The position numbers and the translations under genes are program-made. From contig JAQAZG010000017.1 of NCBI GenBank assembly GCA_027864655.1, forward strand, positions 1 through 42,049: DNA of 42,049 nt, read 5' to 3'. Below the pieces are notes generated by a model. That model was not told where the DNA came from. It searched no databases and saw only the letters and a list, made by a program, of their open reading frames with translations. The first letter of the stretch is position 1. Each line of letters opens with the position of its first letter. Below are positions 27,545-35,112 of the stretch, in pieces. Source of the DNA: Oleispirillum naphthae (GTDB lineage Bacteria > Pseudomonadota > Alphaproteobacteria > Rhodospirillales > Rhodospirillaceae).

Positions 27545-28531
27545 CTACGGCAGTCCCTCCCAGTGCTGCCGATGCGGGTTGACCAGTTCGGCGAGGGCGG
27601 GGGGCTCCAGAACCTCCACCGCGTCGCCCCAGGCCAGCAGATGCCAAGCCATTTCCAACAGTCCCCCGGCGCAGAAGCGGACGATGAGGGATCCGTCGGC
27701 CTGGGGTTCCCGTTCCTGCGCCGGGTGGAAGGTGAACTCGGCGGCGGTTTGCGCGGCATGGGGGGCGAAACGCCAGACCACTTTGGACGGCGGCTCGTGG
27801 AAGACCCCGAAGGCTTCGGCCGCATAGGCATTCAGGTCGAACGCGACGTTGCGGACGAAGGGTTCTCCGGTGGCCTCGGCGACGGTGATGTCGGGCAGGC
27901 TGAACAGTTGCGGACCCTTGCCGTTTCCATCGGCGCGCACCGCTACCAGGTAATGGCGATGTCCGTGCAGGAAGCCATAGGGGTGCAGGCGATAGGTTTG
28001 CAGGGCGCCGTCCCGCCGCGTGCGATAGCGCACTTTCACCGTGTCGCAGGCGAGCACCGCCCGGCGCAGGGTGTCGAGGATTTGCGGTTCGATCGGGCGT
28101 TTCGGGCCGGGGCGGGCGGCGATGCCCTCGGCCTCCATCAGGGCTTCGAGGTCGGGTTCGACTCTCCTTCGGATATCGGCCTTCATCAGGGATTTGATCT
28201 TCTGCGATAGGTCGCCCAACAGAACCGCGAGGTCGGGGCGGTTGGCGTCTTCCATCAGGTTGGCGGTGGCTGCCACCGCCGCCAGTTCGTCGGCGGAGAA
28301 GGCGATCAGCCGGTCCAGGGTGGCGGGGGGAATGCGCCAGCGTTTCTTCCGGTCGTCGCCCAGGATTTCTTCCGCCTGGGGGAAGGCGCGCAGCACCGCG
28401 TCGCGCATCCGCATCGCGGTGCGCCGCCCCACCGCGAAGCGCTCGGCGATGCCGTCCAGGGTCAGGCCGCCGCGCGCCGCCTGCATTTCCATCGCCAGCA
28501 ACAGCAGGTTTTCGGCCTTCTCGTGACGCAT
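27545..28531 (-). CDS. WYL-domain transcriptional regulator
   Basis: A 328-residue regulator. The N-terminal winged helix-turn-helix (about 1-65) contains LTLDGIAERFAVGRRTAMRMRDAV. The WYL domain (about 135-215) has YRLHPYGFLHGHRHYLVAVRA, with His replacing the usual Trp of W-Y-L. A WCX-like C-terminal part follows. WYL proteins commonly sense nucleic acid: PafBC and DriD are activated by single-stranded DNA, and WYL regulators recur beside CRISPR loci. The start at 28531 follows GGGGGAG; an earlier in-frame ATG would overlap the divergent promoter. It is transcribed toward cas3 and divergent from the PcfJ/HIRAN gene. A palindrome 23 bases upstream of its start suggests autoregulation. Confidence 0.88.
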   Translation of the reverse strand: MRHEKAENLLLLAMEMQAARGGLTLDGIAERFAVGRRTAMRMRDAVLRAFPQAEEILGDDRKKRWRIPPATLDRLIAFSADELAAVAATANLMEDANRPDLAVLLGDLSQKIKSLMKADIRRRVEPDLEALMEAEGIAARPGPKRPIEPQILDTLRRAVLACDTVKVRYRTRRDGALQTYRLHPYGFLHGHRHYLVAVRADGNGKGPQLFSLPDITVAEATGEPFVRNVAFDLNAYAAEAFGVFHEPPSKVVWRFAPHAAQTAAEFTFHPAQEREPQADGSLIVRFCAGGLLEMAWHLLAWGDAVEVLEPPALAELVNPHRQHWEGLP

Positions 28532-28553
28532 GGCGCGCTCCCCCTCACCTGAG

Positions 28554-28570
28554 ATGACCGATTGTGTCAT
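28554..28570. promoter_or_regulatory. ATGAC-N7-GTCAT operator in the WYL/PcfJ-HIRAN divergent promoter
   Basis: A perfect 5-7-5 inverted repeat lying between the divergent starts (28531 minus, 28621 plus). It overlaps a possible plus-strand -35 (TTGTGT at 28562-28567). The same palindrome, 16 of 19 bases identical over ATGAC-to-GC, recurs at 30079-30095. It is probably the binding site of the WYL protein. Confidence 0.6.
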
Positions 28571-28620
28571 GCACATGGTGCGAGATGAAACCGGGAAATC
28601 ATCGCCATGCGGGAAAAATC

Positions 28621-30036
28621 ATGACCGCTCCGGTTCATGCCCTGGAGGTTCGCGACGGCACCCTGCTGCTGGCCGATTGGCAGGCGGGGCTGGGCCGCAC
28701 CTTGCGTGCCGATGGGCCTTATCCGCTGTCCTGCGCCGACGTGCCCGGCCACCCGTTGCTGGATGGGCAGGGGCGGCCCCTGGCCGGACTGCCGGATGCG
28801 GAACGCGCGGTTCTGGAGACCGTTCCCGAAGATATCCGCCGTCTGGCCGCCCCTTGCGGGCGTTTCCAGTGGCCGGCCCTGGAGGCGATGCGCCATGCGG
28901 ACGGCTTTGCGGATTTCCTGCGGCAGGAGGCGTTCGGGGCGGGCTACGGCTTCGTTCTCGCCTGCTGGGCGCTGTCCGGCGTGCGGGTGCGTGGCCGCGG
29001 CGACCGTCTGTCTCTGGCTCGGCGGGCAATGGAAGACCCGCGCGCCGAACTGCTTGCCGACCTGGCCGGTCTGGCGCTGCCCGACGCCGCGATCGTGCGC
29101 CTGCTGGAGAGGGTTCCGGCGGCGGAGATCGATTATCCGTTGGTGGTGGCCTTGTCGCGGCTGTGCGGCGAGCAATCGGCACGGCGCGTCCTGTGGGAAA
29201 TCCCGCGCCTGAGCGCCGATGGGGTGCGGGGCTTGCTGACCCTGCCGCCCTGGTTGCTGCGTCCGGCGGTGGCGCGCGCCGTGGCGGCGGGGGCGACGGA
29301 GCATCGCCTGCGGGGGCTGACGGGGGAGTTGGCCGATTTGAACGCGGTGGAGCGGGTCCGCCTGTTGCGCATGGTCCGGGGGGTGACGGATTGGCCGGAC
29401 CTGGACCGGCGTTTGAGCGAAGGCGCGCGGCGCATCCTGAGATCGCGCCCCTTTCCCGTGCCGCCGATCCCCGGCGACCGCCTGTTGCAGCCGATCCGGG
29501 ACGGCGACGACCTGGCGCGCGAGGGGCGCGACCTGTCCCACTGCGTGGCGGGCTATGCCTCCGAGGTGCGTTCCGGCCGGTGCTACTTCTATCGCTGGCT
29601 GGGCGAGGAGCGGGCGACGGTGGAACTGATCCTCGGCGAGGATTTCCGCTGGCGGCTGACCGAGGCCCTGGGGCCTTGCAATGCCGCGGTTTCGACGGCG
29701 ACGTGGGACCGGCTCGAGGAACTGGTCGCCGCGCAGGCGGCGGCGCGCCCGCTGCTGCTGGAGACCTATGTCGCGGGCGGCATGTATTATGACGCGGGAG
29801 AGGCCTTGCGGCGGCTGGCCTGGGGAACGCCCCTGCGGCTGCGGCGGGAACCCGCCAATCCGCACGATCCCCTGGCGGTCGAAGTGCTGACCGAGACCGG
29901 CCTCAAGCTCGGCTACCTGCCGCGCGCGGTCAACCGCCAACCGGCGGAACTGATGGACCGCGGCGGCGCGCTGCGGGCGGGGGTGGTCAGGGCGGACGGT
30001 GTGTACGACATCCGCATCCGGGTGCAGGCGGCGTGA
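28621..30036 (+). CDS. PcfJ-like and HIRAN domain fusion protein
   Basis: A 471-residue protein of unknown function. The N-terminal 280 residues are helical and Leu/Arg-rich without a recognised motif. A PcfJ-like domain (about 285-352) has DGDDLAREGRDLSHCVAGYA and CYFYRWLGEERATVEL. A C-terminal HIRAN domain (about 381-468) has TYVAGGMYYDAG, LRLRREPANPHDPLAVEV and LKLGYLPRAVN. HIRAN domains in Rad5/HLTF bind DNA ends at stalled forks; PcfJ domains are known from conjugative plasmids without a settled role. The protein may therefore sense damaged or invading DNA (inference). ATG 28621 is preferred over ATG 28564, which lies inside the operator-promoter region. It is divergent from the WYL gene. 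Confidence 0.82.
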   Translation: MTAPVHALEVRDGTLLLADWQAGLGRTLRADGPYPLSCADVPGHPLLDGQGRPLAGLPDAERAVLETVPEDIRRLAAPCGRFQWPALEAMRHADGFADFLRQEAFGAGYGFVLACWALSGVRVRGRGDRLSLARRAMEDPRAELLADLAGLALPDAAIVRLLERVPAAEIDYPLVVALSRLCGEQSARRVLWEIPRLSADGVRGLLTLPPWLLRPAVARAVAAGATEHRLRGLTGELADLNAVERVRLLRMVRGVTDWPDLDRRLSEGARRILRSRPFPVPPIPGDRLLQPIRDGDDLAREGRDLSHCVAGYASEVRSGRCYFYRWLGEERATVELILGEDFRWRLTEALGPCNAAVSTATWDRLEELVAAQAAARPLLLETYVAGGMYYDAGEALRRLAWGTPLRLRREPANPHDPLAVEVLTETGLKLGYLPRAVNRQPAELMDRGGALRAGVVRADGVYDIRIRVQAA

Positions 30037-30078
30037 GCGTTCCGGCCGCGCCGCCGATCGCCCGGGGCGGAACAAAAC

Positions 30079-30095
30079 ATGACCGTTTCAGTCAT
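30079..30095 (+). promoter_or_regulatory. Second ATGAC-N7-GTCAT operator
   Basis: A perfect 5-7-5 inverted repeat, near-identical to 28554-28570. It overlaps a possible -35 (TTTCAG at 30086-30091), with CAGAAT at 30107-30112 as a possible -10. It is placed to control the small gene starting at 30118. Confidence 0.6.
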
Positions 30096-30117
30096 GCCGT
30101 CATGTGCAGAATAGGGT

Positions 30118-30570
30118 ATGCAGACGCCCTTTGCAGTCCCCGGATCGGATCGTATGCGCCCCGCCTGGTGGTGGAGCGGCACACGGCTTTGGGAGTTTCT
30201 TCCCGGCGGCGGGGTGCGCTTCTACTTGCCGTGGGGCCGGAGTTTCGGATGTTGGAGATGGACCGGCGCGGCGTGGGTGGAGGATGCCCCACCCGTGCCG
30301 GTGTTCGACCGGCGGGGGACCTGGTTGAATCCGGCGGGACCTTGTCACCAGGCCTGGCAGGATTCCTGCGCCGCGCGCGCCGTGTATTTTTCGGGCATTC
30401 CTTGGGCGGTGCGCGCCCGGGCGGCGCACGAGAGGGATTCCTGGGGTTTCCTGCTGAAGGAAGCGGCGCGGCTCTTCGGGGGGCGGCCCGCCGGGGAGCC
30501 GTTCGCAAAGAATGCCGGGCGTTTGGACCGGGCTTGTTGCCGGTCATGGGGACGGAAGCTGGGCCGGTGA
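30118..30570 (+). CDS. Small Trp-rich protein of unknown function
   Basis: A 150-residue reading frame with consistent GC-rich third codon positions. Its stop lies seven bases from the stop of the convergent Mur ligase gene, so it fills its slot exactly. It is rich in Trp, Arg and Gly: MRPAWWWSGTRLWEFLPGGG, RFYLPWGRSFGCWRWTG, FDRRGTWLNPAGPCHQAWQD and SGIPWAVRARAAHERDSWGF. No family is recognised, and no signal peptide or clear membrane helix is seen. If the -10 at 30107-30112 is used, ATG 30118 would be nearly leaderless; ATG 30154 (138 residues) is the alternative. The operator upstream ties it to the WYL/PcfJ-HIRAN pair. Confidence 0.6.
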   Translation: MQTPFAVPGSDRMRPAWWWSGTRLWEFLPGGGVRFYLPWGRSFGCWRWTGAAWVEDAPPVPVFDRRGTWLNPAGPCHQAWQDSCAARAVYFSGIPWAVRARAAHERDSWGFLLKEAARLFGGRPAGEPFAKNAGRLDRACCRSWGRKLGR

Positions 30571-30577
30571 GTCCGGA

Positions 30578-31984
30578 TTACGAGCCGCGTTCCAGCCGCG
30601 CCAGCAGGTCCGCGGCGAAGGTGGAGAGGGTGTCGTCCCGCGCGCCCATCACCACGATGCGGTCGCCCGGGCGGGCGAGGCCGAGGAGGAAATCGCCGCA
30701 GGCCGGACGGCCGGGGAAGAAGCTCGCGCGGCGGCCGCGCGCCGCGACGCCCTGCACGATGTCGATGCCGGTGACGCTGCGCTCCACCGTGCCGCCGAAG
30801 TAGACCGGGTCCGGCATCGCCAGAACGTCCTCCGGCGCGAGGTGCGCGGCGAAGGTCTCGACGAAGCCCTCGCGCAGCAGCTTGAGCGGGCCGAAGCCGT
30901 GCGGCTGGAAGAGGATGAGCAGCCTGCCCGGGAATTCGTGCAGGGCGGCGAGCGTGGCGGCGATCTTGTCCGGGTTGTGGGCGAAGTCGTCGATCACCGT
31001 GACGCCGCCTGCGCTGCCCACGGTCTCCAGGCGGCGGCGGATGCCGGAAAAGCCCGCCAGAGCCGCGGCGGCGGCGCTCAGCGGCACGCCGCAGGCCTGC
31101 GCCGCGGCGAGGGCGGCGAGCGCGTTGGAAACGTTGTGGCGGCCCGGCACCTGCAAACGCACGGCGGCGGCGAGGCCGCCCGCAGCGCGCATGGTGAAGG
31201 CGATGCCGTCCGCGGCGGGGCGGATTTCCCCCGCCAGGAGGTCGGCGGCGGGGTCGGAAAGGGAGTAGGTGAGGCGCTTCGCCTGCGGCAGTTCGGCGGC
31301 GAGGCGCGCGGTCTCCGCGTTGTCGAGGTTGAGCACCGCAATCTCCGCCTTGGCGACGAAATCGCGGAACAGGGCGCGCAGCTCGTCCATCGACTTGTGG
31401 TCCAGCGCGATGTTGTTGAGCACCGCGACGCGCGGCGCGTAATGGGCGATGGAGCCGTCGCTTTCGTCCACCTCGGCGACGAAGAGGCCGCCGTCGCCGA
31501 CCAGGGCGCTTGCAAAGGGCGTCTCGGCGGTGACGAAGTTGCGCATCACCGCGCCGTTCATCACCGTCGGGCGCAGCCCGGCGGCGTGCAGAATCCAGGC
31601 GGCCATGCCGGTGGTGGTGGACTTGCCGCTGGTGCCCGCGATGCCGACGGAGCGCGGCGCGGCGTTGAACAGCTCGGCCAGCAGCTCGGCGCGGGTGATC
31701 ATCGCAGCGCCCGCGCGCCGCGCCGCCTGCACGTCGGGGATGGTCTCCTCCACCGCCGCGGAGGTGACCAGCACGGTGTCCGCTCCGGCGATGCCGCTGC
31801 CGTCCTGCGGGTGGAGCGCGACGCCGCGCCCGCGCAGGAAGGCGAACTTCTCCGCCAGCAGGCCCTGGTCGAGGGCGCGGTCGGAGCCTGCGACGGCGAA
31901 GCCGCGCTGCTGCACGATCAGCGCCAGGGGCAGCATGCCGCTGCCCCCGATTCCACAGAAAAAATAGTGCCTGTCGCCGTGCAT
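30578..31984 (-). CDS. Mur ligase family protein (Mpl/MurC-like)
   Basis: A 468-residue cytoplasmic ATP-dependent amide ligase. The N-terminal Rossmann motif [17 protein letters not shown] loop [13 protein letters not shown] (about 112-124), [33 protein letters not shown] and [16 protein letters not shown] follow the Mur ligase order. Mpl rejoins recycled tripeptide to UDP-MurNAc, while MurC adds L-alanine in de novo synthesis. A location divergent from an LD-carboxypeptidase favours a recycling role like Mpl. Which ligase it is cannot be settled by eye. The start at 31984 has no clear ribosome site. Confidence 0.85.
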   Translation of the reverse strand: MHGDRHYFFCGIGGSGMLPLALIVQQRGFAVAGSDRALDQGLLAEKFAFLRGRGVALHPQDGSGIAGADTVLVTSAAVEETIPDVQAARRAGAAMITRAELLAELFNAAPRSVGIAGTSGKSTTTGMAAWILHAAGLRPTVMNGAVMRNFVTAETPFASALVGDGGLFVAEVDESDGSIAHYAPRVAVLNNIALDHKSMDELRALFRDFVAKAEIAVLNLDNAETARLAAELPQAKRLTYSLSDPAADLLAGEIRPAADGIAFTMRAAGGLAAAVRLQVPGRHNVSNALAALAAAQACGVPLSAAAAALAGFSGIRRRLETVGSAGGVTVIDDFAHNPDKIAATLAALHEFPGRLLILFQPHGFGPLKLLREGFVETFAAHLAPEDVLAMPDPVYFGGTVERSVTGIDIVQGVAARGRRASFFPGRPACGDFLLGLARPGDRIVVMGARDDTLSTFAADLLARLERGS

Positions 31985-32040
31985 GTGCGGAGGCTACAAT
32001 CTGGCCGCCTAAGCGGCAAGCGGAATGGGAGGCGGCGACG

Positions 32041-32862
32041 ATGCGGATAGGCGTGGTGGCTCCGGGAGGCCCGGTTGCCCCCGGATTGGAAACCCGGCTG
32101 GCGGCGGTGGTGGCCGCCCTGCCGCCGCATGCGCGGCCGGAAATCCGCTTTCACCCGCAGTGCTTCGCCGCCTCCGGCCACTTCGCCGGGGACGATGCGT
32201 TGCGCGCCCAGGCCTTCCTCGACGTCGCCAACGATGCACGCTTCGACGCGGTGTGGTTCGCCCGCGGCGGTTACGGTTCCTTCCGCCTGATCGAGACGGT
32301 GCTGCCCCGCCTCGGCGCGGCGGCGCGCGGCAAGATCTACCTCGGCTACAGCGACGTGGGGGCCCTTCTCGGCGCGCTCTACGGCGCGGGAATCGGGTGC
32401 TGCGCCCACGGGCCGATGCCGATCGACCTCGACCGCCCGGGCGGCGAGGCCGCGGCGCTGCGCGCGCTCGCCTTCCTCGCCGGGGACGATGCGGCGCTGG
32501 AGCCCGCGGCGGCGCGCCATGCTCCCGCCGCGGCCTTCAACATCACCATCCTCTGCCACCTCATCGGCACGCCCTGGCTGCCCGACCTCGCCGGGCACGC
32601 GCTGGTGCTGGAGGAGGTCAACGAGCCGATGTACCGCATCGACCGGGCGCTCGGGCAGATCGCCGGCGTGCCCGCGATCCGCCGCGCGGCGGGCATCCTG
32701 CTCGGGCGCTGCGGCGCGATCGTGCCCAACGATCCGGACTTCGGCCAGGGCGAGGACGAAGTGGCGCGTTTCTGGTGCGCACGGTCGGGCATTCCCTATC
32801 TCGGCCGCGCCGACATCGGCCACGATGCCGACAACAAGGTGGTGCGCTTCGGGGTCTGGTGA
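32041..32862 (+). CDS. LD-carboxypeptidase (S66 family)
   Basis: A 273-residue S66 serine peptidase that removes the terminal D-Ala from murein tetrapeptides during recycling in the cytoplasm. ARGGYGSFRLIE (about 80-91), GYSDVGALLGALYG with the nucleophile Ser, LEEVNEPMYRIDRAL and a C-terminal GHDADNKVVRFG with the catalytic His mark the family. The start at 32041 follows GGGAGG. It is divergent from the Mur ligase with 56 bases between. Tripeptide made by this enzyme is the substrate of Mpl. Confidence 0.9.
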   Translation: MRIGVVAPGGPVAPGLETRLAAVVAALPPHARPEIRFHPQCFAASGHFAGDDALRAQAFLDVANDARFDAVWFARGGYGSFRLIETVLPRLGAAARGKIYLGYSDVGALLGALYGAGIGCCAHGPMPIDLDRPGGEAAALRALAFLAGDDAALEPAAARHAPAAAFNITILCHLIGTPWLPDLAGHALVLEEVNEPMYRIDRALGQIAGVPAIRRAAGILLGRCGAIVPNDPDFGQGEDEVARFWCARSGIPYLGRADIGHDADNKVVRFGVW

Positions 32863-32869
32863 GCGTGGC

Positions 32870-34324
32870 CTAGGCCTCGAACGCCGCCGCGGTGACGCGG
32901 TTGCGGCCCGCCGCCTTGCTGGCGTAGAGCGCCGCATCGGCCTTGGCGATCAGCTCCGCCTTGGTGACGTCCCCCTGTGCGGGGCGCCAGGTGAGCACGC
33001 CCGCGCTCACCGTCACCGCGATCGGTCCCGCCGCAGTGGCGACGGGCGCATCGGCGATGGCGAGGCGCAGGCGGTCGGCGAGGTCCCCGGCATGGGGCTC
33101 TCCGGTTTCCGGCAGGATCACGGCGAACTCCTCTCCGCCGTAGCGGGCGCTGATGTCGGTGCGGCGGAACAGGCGCGGGCAGACGCGGCCGATCTCGCGC
33201 AGCACCTCGTCGCCCACCGGGTGGCCGTGGGTGTCGTTCACCCGCTTGAAGAAGTCGATGTCGAAAAGGATCAGCGACAGCGGGTGGCGGTAGCGCCGCG
33301 CCCGCTCCATCTCGCGGTCGAGGGTGCTGTGGAAGGCGCCCCAGTTCAACAGGCCGGTCAGCATGTCGTAGGTGGCCATCTCGATCAGGCGCTGTTCGTC
33401 GAGGAGCGCGCGGATCACCGGCTTGAGCAGCACCACCGCGGCGGCGAGGATGATCGAGGCGGCCACGCCCAGGGTGATCAGCAGGGTGCGCAGCTTGTCG
33501 CGGATCTGCTCGTAGAAGCCCTCCTGATCGACCACGGTGAAGAGGGAGAGGCCGGGGACGCCGGTGGCGGCGCTTTCGAGGACATAGCCGGGCTGTCCGC
33601 GTCCGGTGGTGAGGAAGAGGCTGAGCGCCGTCATCGCCGCTTCGTGGGCGGGCGGCGTCTGGCGGAAGGCGATGTCGGTGGAGCGGGAGGCGAGGGCGAA
33701 GCTCGCCATCGGGCGGTCGAGGGCGTCGATGGCCTGCTGTACCGCATCGGTGGCGGCGGCGATGACGTCGAAGCCGACGAGGCCGTAGCGCGCGTCGCGG
33801 ATCGGCGAGCAGTAGGCGAAGCGCAGCGGCGAGGCCGTCATCGGCAGGGGGCGCGGCTCCGTCAGCGGCAGGGAGAGGCAGTCGGCGGCCAGGGTCTCCG
33901 GAATCGCCTCGCCGACCGAGAAGAGGAAGCGTCCATCCGGGGCGTGGCGCACGATGCCGACGATTTCCGTGCTGCTGCGCACCGCATCGGCGAGCTTGGG
34001 CGCGGCGAAGGCGGCCAGATCCGCGGCGCCGATGCGCCCCTGCAGGAAGTCGATCTGGCGGCTGCGGATGACGGAGCGGCTGGCCACCTGCGCCGCGAGG
34101 TCGCGGTGACGGGTGAACACCGCATCGACGGCGTGCATGCCGTCTTCCAGGTTGTGGGAAATCTGCGCGGCGAGGAAGCTCCGCAGCAGATCGGAGAGGG
34201 GGCGTATGCCGAACAGGTAGAATGTTGCGGAAATCAATGTGCCGGACAGGATAACCAAGGCGTAGACCGCCGAAATGGATCTCGGCCTCCTGCGTGGGCC
34301 GCCATGGTAATTCGATCCCATCAT
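32870..34324 (-). CDS. Membrane-anchored diguanylate cyclase
   Basis: A 484-residue inner-membrane enzyme that makes cyclic di-GMP. Two membrane helices (about 17-40 and 281-303) bracket a periplasmic Cache-like sensor domain. The C-terminal GGDEF domain (about 315-478) has an active GGEEF site (396-400) and the RxxD inhibitory site (RRTD, five residues before GGEEF), so feedback inhibition is expected. FDIDFFKRVNDTHGH is intact. The tandem ATG at 34324 follows GGGGA by nine bases. It is convergent with the LD-carboxypeptidase gene, with seven bases between the ends. The ligand is unknown. Confidence 0.92.
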   Translation of the reverse strand: MMGSNYHGGPRRRPRSISAVYALVILSGTLISATFYLFGIRPLSDLLRSFLAAQISHNLEDGMHAVDAVFTRHRDLAAQVASRSVIRSRQIDFLQGRIGAADLAAFAAPKLADAVRSSTEIVGIVRHAPDGRFLFSVGEAIPETLAADCLSLPLTEPRPLPMTASPLRFAYCSPIRDARYGLVGFDVIAAATDAVQQAIDALDRPMASFALASRSTDIAFRQTPPAHEAAMTALSLFLTTGRGQPGYVLESAATGVPGLSLFTVVDQEGFYEQIRDKLRTLLITLGVAASIILAAAVVLLKPVIRALLDEQRLIEMATYDMLTGLLNWGAFHSTLDREMERARRYRHPLSLILFDIDFFKRVNDTHGHPVGDEVLREIGRVCPRLFRRTDISARYGGEEFAVILPETGEPHAGDLADRLRLAIADAPVATAAGPIAVTVSAGVLTWRPAQGDVTKAELIAKADAALYASKAAGRNRVTAAAFEA

Positions 34325-34871
34325 CGTGCGGTATCCCCGCCGCAATCCGTGGTGAGCCGGGAGCTTATTTATCGCTATTGTTTCTATATATGGAACCTCT
34401 GCGGGCGGTTTTCAGGGGTTGCGGCGAGGCTTTATCGCCTTTAGGTGGAATTTTTCTCAAGTGTGCATCGCCGGTGGACGCGCTACACTTCTCCATGGTG
34501 CGCGTGACACGGTGCGATTCTCCCTGCCGTGGCCGTCGTTTTGGAACGGGGGCATGATGTGGGGTTCCGAGGGAGGCCCCACCGCGCGCCATCCTCTCCG
34601 CCGCAAAAAAACACCCCCGCCGGGACCGGCGGGGGTGTTTGCCGTTGGTCTCCCCGGCGGCAAAAACCTGTGCCGGGGTGGTCCCTTCCGGATGACGTGA
34701 ACGATGCCGCCGGCGATCTGCCCCGACGCGCCGCATGCGAGGGAAAATTGCGGGCAATTTTTGCAGGTGCCGATTCGGCAGACGATTTGACCGGCCCTGG
34801 ACCCGCGGCGGGCGATCGCCAAAACCGCATGGGAGAGGGGAATCCTGCGAAAAATCCCACACTTTTGCGCG
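34325..34871. other. Intergenic region without a credible gene
   Basis: About 550 bases upstream of the diguanylate cyclase. Reading frames here lack ribosome sites and coding character. The region holds an A/T-richer stretch at 34360-34460 that may carry the cyclase promoter, a GTGGGG/CCCCAC small hairpin near 34559-34582, and a strong terminator-like hairpin at 34602-34640 oriented for minus-strand transcription. A non-coding RNA ending at that hairpin is possible. Confidence 0.4.
34602..34640 (-). terminator. Strong intrinsic terminator with no assigned gene
   Basis: A 15-bp stem (34609-34623 with 34626-34640) is built from AAACACCCCCGCCGG and its complement. Read on the minus strand it is followed by seven T residues (plus-strand A run 34605-34611), an ideal rho-independent terminator. 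No minus-strand gene lies upstream of it before 35112. Confidence 0.75.
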
Positions 34872-34900
34872 TTGACACGATTTTTCGTTTGCCGGATGAT
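34872..34900 (+). promoter_or_regulatory. Sigma-70-like promoter ahead of the DASS transporter
   Basis: A perfect TTGACA at 34872-34877, 17-base spacer and GATGAT at 34895-34900 (four of six). It would give a 5' leader of about 205 bases before the carrier gene. The following 34905-35112 is AT-rich, with GTAACAAAGGTTAT and ATAACCGTTAC near 35066-35096, which form an imperfect inverted repeat (GTAAC / GTTAC). A regulator such as the downstream IclR protein might bind there. Confidence 0.5.
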
Positions 34901-35112
34901 TTTAACGAAAGTTTTTTTCAGTAGATGAAATTTTATTTTGATAATTTCTTCCGCCGATACGTCTCTTCCTGCCCGGGAATGCCACCGGCAAAGGGTCTGC
35001 GGCTTGAAATAGAGAAAAGGAACAATAAGATCTCCGACGCACGGTCATGCGCAAGAACAATTGTAACAAAGGTTATGAGTAGAATATAACCGTTACTGAT
35101 GGGAGGAATGCG

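Noticed and set aside
27338-28210. Plus-strand 290-codon frame opposite the WYL gene
   Set aside because: Beyond about 27545 it is the antisense of a well-supported WYL regulator; only the part before that is kept, as the interrupted gene.
34675-34700. SRP RNA-like CCGGAAGG motif on the minus strand
   Set aside because: Only the tetraloop-like core matches. The conserved flanking GAAGCAGCC-type bases and long stem are missing.
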